This document shows positions 60,501-64,000 of a stretch of DNA of 64,000 bases, piece by piece. This DNA comes from CAVZQN01 sp963837395. GTDB taxonomy: Bacteria > Acidobacteriota > HRBIN11 > JAKEFK01. The notes below the pieces were generated by a model. It ran no database searches. It was given only the letters and a program-made list of their open reading frames with translations, and was not told where the DNA came from. The position numbers and the translations under genes were made by a program. The stretch covers positions 2,790,001 to 2,854,000 of the forward strand of contig CAWINI010000004.1 in NCBI GenBank assembly GCA_963837395.1. The letters are read 5' to 3'. Numbering within the stretch: position 1 is the first letter of the stretch; each line of letters begins with the position of its first letter.

Positions 60501-61178
60501 ATGAGCAATCCACGATCCTACTTTACAGATGAATTCTTCCGTTTTTTACGTGAATTGAAAAACAACAACAATCGCGAGTGGTTTAATGCGAACAAACGGA
60601 GATATGAAAAAGAAGTTCGCGACCCTGCGCTGCAATTCATTGCTGATTTTGCACCACATCTAAAAAAGATCAATAGCCATTTTGTTGCGGATCCAAGACC
60701 AAGTGGTGGTTCATTATTTCGAATCTATCGCGATATCCGTTTTTCCGCTGATAAATCTCCATATAAAACCCACCTCGGAGCACACTTTCAACATGAACGG
60801 CCTTCTGATGGAAGCACTCCAGGTTTTTATTTACACCTGGAACCCGATGGATGTTTTTCCGCGGCAGGATTGTGGCATCCGGATCCCAAGACTTTGAATA
60901 AGGTTCGTAGTGGAATCTTGAATCGGACCGCGGAGTGGAAGAAGTTAAAAAGTGGCGGCATCAAAATAGAAGGTGATTCGCTGAAGCGTCCCCCTCGCGG
61001 ATATGCAGCCGATCATCCCTATATAAAGGACTTAATGCAGAAAGATTTTGTTAGCAGTCATCGTTTCACAAATAAAGACCTCAAGAGTCCGCAGTTTCTT
61101 CAGCAATTCATAGATAGCTGCCGCGAAATGGGCCCGCTTGTTGCATTTCTTACAAAAAGCGTTGGCCTGCCGTGGTAA
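60501..61178 (+). CDS. DUF2461 family protein
   Basis: 225 residues. FTDEFFRFLRELKNNNNREW, FNANKRRYEKEVRDP and RIYRDIRFSADKSPYKTHLG, then GFYLHLEPDGCFSAAGLWHP, are the family's conserved blocks. Molecular function is unknown. Divergent from the Asp-box gene with 60 bp between starts. The full length is normal. Confidence 0.93.
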   Translation: MSNPRSYFTDEFFRFLRELKNNNNREWFNANKRRYEKEVRDPALQFIADFAPHLKKINSHFVADPRPSGGSLFRIYRDIRFSADKSPYKTHLGAHFQHERPSDGSTPGFYLHLEPDGCFSAAGLWHPDPKTLNKVRSGILNRTAEWKKLKSGGIKIEGDSLKRPPRGYAADHPYIKDLMQKDFVSSHRFTNKDLKSPQFLQQFIDSCREMGPLVAFLTKSVGLPW

Positions 61179-61683
61179 ATTTCCATTACTTACTGCTGTC
61201 ATCTTTCCGTGAAAACATATAGGTGCCTGTCTCATGCCTGAAAACGTATTCTTGACGAGGCTGGCAGCGACCTGATTCACAGTGCTGGACATCGAATATC
61301 ATAGTGTGTCACAATGCTGGAACGCGATTCAGAAAAGTGTACTTAGATTATAACGACTTATCGACGAGAAATAGTTTGATGATCATGATGGAATCTGGCG
61401 CGGTACTTGCTTCTCATCGGTACGCAGGATCGGAGATCCTGTGGCTGGAGCCACTCAGCCTGATACATTTAAAAAATAAAGAGAATAATTTCAGCCGAGA
61501 GATTGGCTTTAACCATAACGCAGTAATTGACCTTCTTGTGGCCAATTCTCGCGCGGACCGGTTCAAACCAACCGGTCTAATAGTGAAATACTGAAGTGGG
61601 ATGTCCATACCCCTCCCCCTTCCCCTCGTCCCACTTCAGTATCCTTTTTCTTCCCCCAACAAAAATCAAAATGAGTTTTTGAC
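61179..61683. other. 505-bp stretch without a convincing gene; contains a long perfect stem-loop
   Basis: The only plus-strand frame of note (61304-61594) lacks a ribosome site and a recognisable domain. The region holds ATACTGAAGTGGGA at 61588-61601 and its perfect inverted copy at 61629-61642, separated by a 27-nt very C-rich loop and followed by CCTTTTTC. It also contains GACCGGTT-AACCGGTC-type dyads at about 61556-61578. It could be a terminator or the leader of the regulator gene. Confidence 0.5.
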
Positions 61684-63072
61684 ATGACATTTTCGCGAAT
61701 TTTAGTTGTAGATGACGATCAAAAAGTTCTAGATACCTGCTCCGATACTTTACAAAAGTTAACTGAAGTTCAAATTCTTTTGGAAAAGAGCGGCTCTGAT
61801 GCTATGCAACGTCTTTCTACAGATCGCGTTGATTTGTTGATTGCAACCAGAAAGATCAACGGCGTTGATGCAATGGAACTTTTTAAAGTTGGTAGAAGAA
61901 CGGATCCAAATATTTCTGTTTTGATTTTGACCGAAGCCGCCACTGCAAATACCGCAGTGGAATGTATGCGAATTGGGGGAGCAGATTACATCACCAAACC
62001 GTTGCAACCGGAAGAATTTCTTGCAACTGTACGGCATTTATTGGAAGCAAAGCGGCTGCGTGAAGAACACCAATCGCTGCAATGGCAAGTTGTGCGATCG
62101 CACTCGTTTGATGGAATTGTCGGGCGCAGTCCGGCGATGCGCGTGGTTTTCAAAACAATCCATCTGATTTCCGAAACTGATGTAGATGTTTTGATTGTTG
62201 GTGAAACAGGCACAGGAAAAGAATTGGTAGCGCGCAGTATTCATAATCGCAGCCCGCGAAAGACTGGACCTTTTGTAGCAGTTGATTGCGGAGCGATTCC
62301 AGAAAATTTATTGGAATCGGAATTATTCGGACATGAGAAAGGCGCATTTACAGGAGCAGAAGCGCGCAGCATCGGTTTATTGGAGGTTGCAAATCGCGGA
62401 ACGTTTTTTTTGGATGAAGTTGGAGAATTGCCTATCAGACTTCAAGCAAAATTACTGCGGTCATTACAAGAACGTAAAGTCCGGAGAATTGGCGGTAAGG
62501 AAGAAATACCGATTGATGTTCGCATCATCGCCGCAACTTCACGTGATCTGGTTGCTGAAATTCGCGAGGGTCGTTTTCGCGATGATTTGTATTATCGAAT
62601 CAATGTCGCACGCATTGAACTTCCACCATTACGAGCGCGCAGTGAAGATATTCCGTTGTTGACTTCGCATTTTGTAACAATTTATGGCCAGCAAATGGAC
62701 AAAGGGCTTGTGGAAGTTGATCCGGAAGTAACTGATGTGTTATCACGTTATACCTGGCCCGGAAACGTTCGTGAATTACAAAATGTGATCAAGCGCGCGC
62801 TGGCAATGACGCGGCATCATGTTTTAAGTGTTGAAGATTTGCCAGTTGATATTGCAGTGCAAGGTGGTGAACGCCGCCGAAGCGATCGTGGTGGATTTTT
62901 TCAGGTACGTTCACAAAGAATTTCAGCTTTCGAAAAATGGTATCTAAATAATCTGCTGAAATCGTGCCAGGGTGATGTTTCCCGCGCGGCTCGAAAAGCA
63001 GAAGTACCGCGCGGTACGTTATACAGGTTGTTGAAAAAGCACAACCTGGATCCGGAAGATTTCCGGAGTTAA
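61684..63072 (+). CDS. NtrC-family sigma54 activator with degenerate receiver
   Basis: 462 residues: receiver (1-120), AAA+ (about 145-375) and Fis-type HTH (about 415-462). The AAA+ motifs are complete: VGETGTGKELVARSIH (Walker A), GAFTGA (sigma54 contact) and GTFFLDEVGELP (Walker B). HTH: GDVSRAARKAEVPRGTLYRL. In the receiver, VVDDDQK and ITKPLQP remain but the phosphoacceptor region reads LLIATRKING instead of the usual xxxDxxMPG: Thr replaces Asp. It is thus unlikely to be switched by phosphorylation. No kinase gene lies next to it. Confidence 0.93.
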   Translation: MTFSRILVVDDDQKVLDTCSDTLQKLTEVQILLEKSGSDAMQRLSTDRVDLLIATRKINGVDAMELFKVGRRTDPNISVLILTEAATANTAVECMRIGGADYITKPLQPEEFLATVRHLLEAKRLREEHQSLQWQVVRSHSFDGIVGRSPAMRVVFKTIHLISETDVDVLIVGETGTGKELVARSIHNRSPRKTGPFVAVDCGAIPENLLESELFGHEKGAFTGAEARSIGLLEVANRGTFFLDEVGELPIRLQAKLLRSLQERKVRRIGGKEEIPIDVRIIAATSRDLVAEIREGRFRDDLYYRINVARIELPPLRARSEDIPLLTSHFVTIYGQQMDKGLVEVDPEVTDVLSRYTWPGNVRELQNVIKRALAMTRHHVLSVEDLPVDIAVQGGERRRSDRGGFFQVRSQRISAFEKWYLNNLLKSCQGDVSRAARKAEVPRGTLYRLLKKHNLDPEDFRS

Positions 63073-63125
63073 GCAGGCTAGAAGCCTGCGGCCCGTAATG
63101 CGGCCAGAGCCCACGGTCCTACTAC

Positions 63126-64000
63126 TCAAAAAACTACAATTTCGCGGAAGGCGCCGGTGGATGCTTTCACACGAAATCCAACCAATCCGTTTGGTGTGGC
63201 GCCTGCAGGAACACCGAATAATGAATTTCCATCCAGCGCAACATTAAATGAAGTGCCATCAAAATCAACGTGAACAAGATAATCAACGCCGGTCTGTAAA
63301 TTTTGCAGCGATTTTTGTTTCGCTACTTTGATTCCACCCGATTTTTGTTTCAAAAGAATTTTGCCTTTGTCTTGATAGAGTCCAATCTCAACGAAATTCC
63401 TCTTGTCCGCATACCAGGCTAAGAGCGAAGCACGACCGCCGGCAGAAACGACACGCACATAAGCCTCGACTGTGCAATTGACACAGCCACCGTAATTCGG
63501 AGAAACAATGTCGGTTTTTCGTGTGTGCGCTCCTGTTAAATTACCAGCGATAACGGTTCATGTTCCTTTTGTAAAAGTCCAATCAGATGCATCGCCATCT
63601 TCAAAATCATCAAAGAAGATGAACGCATTATTTACATCCACATTCACCGTTGCTGACGTTGTGGTGTTGTCTGAAGAATCATGAGCCACTGCAGTCAAAG
63701 CATGAGTTCCGTTGGGGACACTTCTTGTGTCCCAGTTAATTCCATACGGCGTTGAAGAATCGCTTCCAACCAGCGTACCATCCACAAAAAATTCAACGAA
63801 AACTAAAGCACAATCATCAGTGGCATCCGCAGTAAATGGAATTGTTCCGCTAACTGGAGATGAACCGTCAGGCGATGTAATCGACACTGCGGGAGGTGTT
63901 GTATCACCTGGACAAGCCTGAATAAATTCGTATGCACCAATATCGAAGATGCCTCCTTGCGGCCGTGGATTCTGATCGAGATCATCCGTAACTCCAGTCA
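63126..64000 (-). CDS. C-terminal part of a secreted modular protein with an in-frame TGA, 5' end outside the window
   Basis: Read on the minus strand from the window edge: the end of a choice-of-anchor-Q type beta-helix (PRPQGGIFDIGAYEF), an Ig-like domain (PPAVSITSPDGSSPVSGTIP to TTSATVNVDVN), then the lectin-like C-terminal module (DDFEDGDASDWTFTKGT to FREIVVF). A TGA at 63558-63560 interrupts the frame exactly where the paralogue ending at 15682 has Trp (KGSW), so it looks like TGG to TGA. Otherwise the frame is intact across the stop. The exported product probably binds glycans or surfaces. Confidence 0.78.

Noticed and set aside
61304..61594. 96-residue frame before the sigma54 activator
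   Set aside because: No ribosome site, no recognisable domain, and an equally long frame on the opposite strand; treated as non-coding.
63558..63560. Second selenocysteine codon
   Set aside because: The paralogue has Trp here, no nearby Cys forms a redox pair, and no SECIS-like hairpin was found; a nonsense mutation or error is more likely.

Overview
The window reads as a chromosomal segment of a free-living, Gram-negative-type environmental bacterium, probably of the Acidobacteriota or a nearby lineage. This placement is an inference. It rests on two roughly 1100-residue Asp-box (VPS10/sortilin-like) exported proteins, several sulfatase-like proteins ending in ALGY, a YfhO-like membrane protein, modular secreted proteins with lectin-like C-terminal domains, Ku, and AT-leaning codon use. 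No rRNA or other decisive phylogenetic marker is present.

Layout. 1-12 kb is housekeeping and envelope: purH, serS, glycosyltransferases, two sulfatase-like proteins, YfhO with a GT2 partner, and msrB. 12.18-13.90 kb is an intact IS110-family element inserted exactly into a dispersed palindromic repeat. Its left end encodes a foldable bridge RNA whose four guides match the target and the element ends. 13.9-20.9 kb holds two more sulfatase-like proteins and a large modular exported protein. At 21.0-21.26 kb lie tRNA-Pro(UGG) and tRNA-Arg(UCU). The 3' half of tRNA-Arg is repeated as a 46-bp direct repeat at 33.2 kb, delimiting a 12-kb integrated element. That element carries a tyrosine integrase, an excisionase-like HTH gene, phage-like small genes, a prohead protease and a type IIG restriction-modification gene, which is split by an IS21-family insertion with a clean 6-bp target duplication. 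A degraded third att-like copy (34.1 kb) follows, with toxin-antitoxin genes on either side. 

35-64 kb returns to chromosomal genes: a calpain-C-terminus-like protein, two Asp-box giants, penicillin acylase, Ku, a MASE1 histidine kinase with a receiver protein, tRNA-His(GUG), a CDF transporter, a selenocysteine-containing thioredoxin-like protein next to an AhpD-like protein, trmO, an L,D-transpeptidase coupled to an M23 peptidase, a metallothionein-like protein, a CheB-CheR-PAS fusion, a receiver protein, DUF2461, and an NtrC-type activator whose receiver lacks its phosphoacceptor Asp. Both window edges cut genes for secreted proteins that share a C-terminal module with the 15.7-18.9 kb gene.

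The strongest unusual signals are (i) the IS110 bridge RNA programmed against the host's own dispersed palindrome, (ii) the tRNA-Arg island with its RM gene broken by IS21, (iii) the in-frame UGA selenoprotein, and (iv) four sulfatase-like proteins that all have Thr in place of the formylglycine Cys. Several otherwise intact genes carry single-base frameshifts (about six cases in 64 kb), so assembly or read errors must be considered before calling them pseudogenes.
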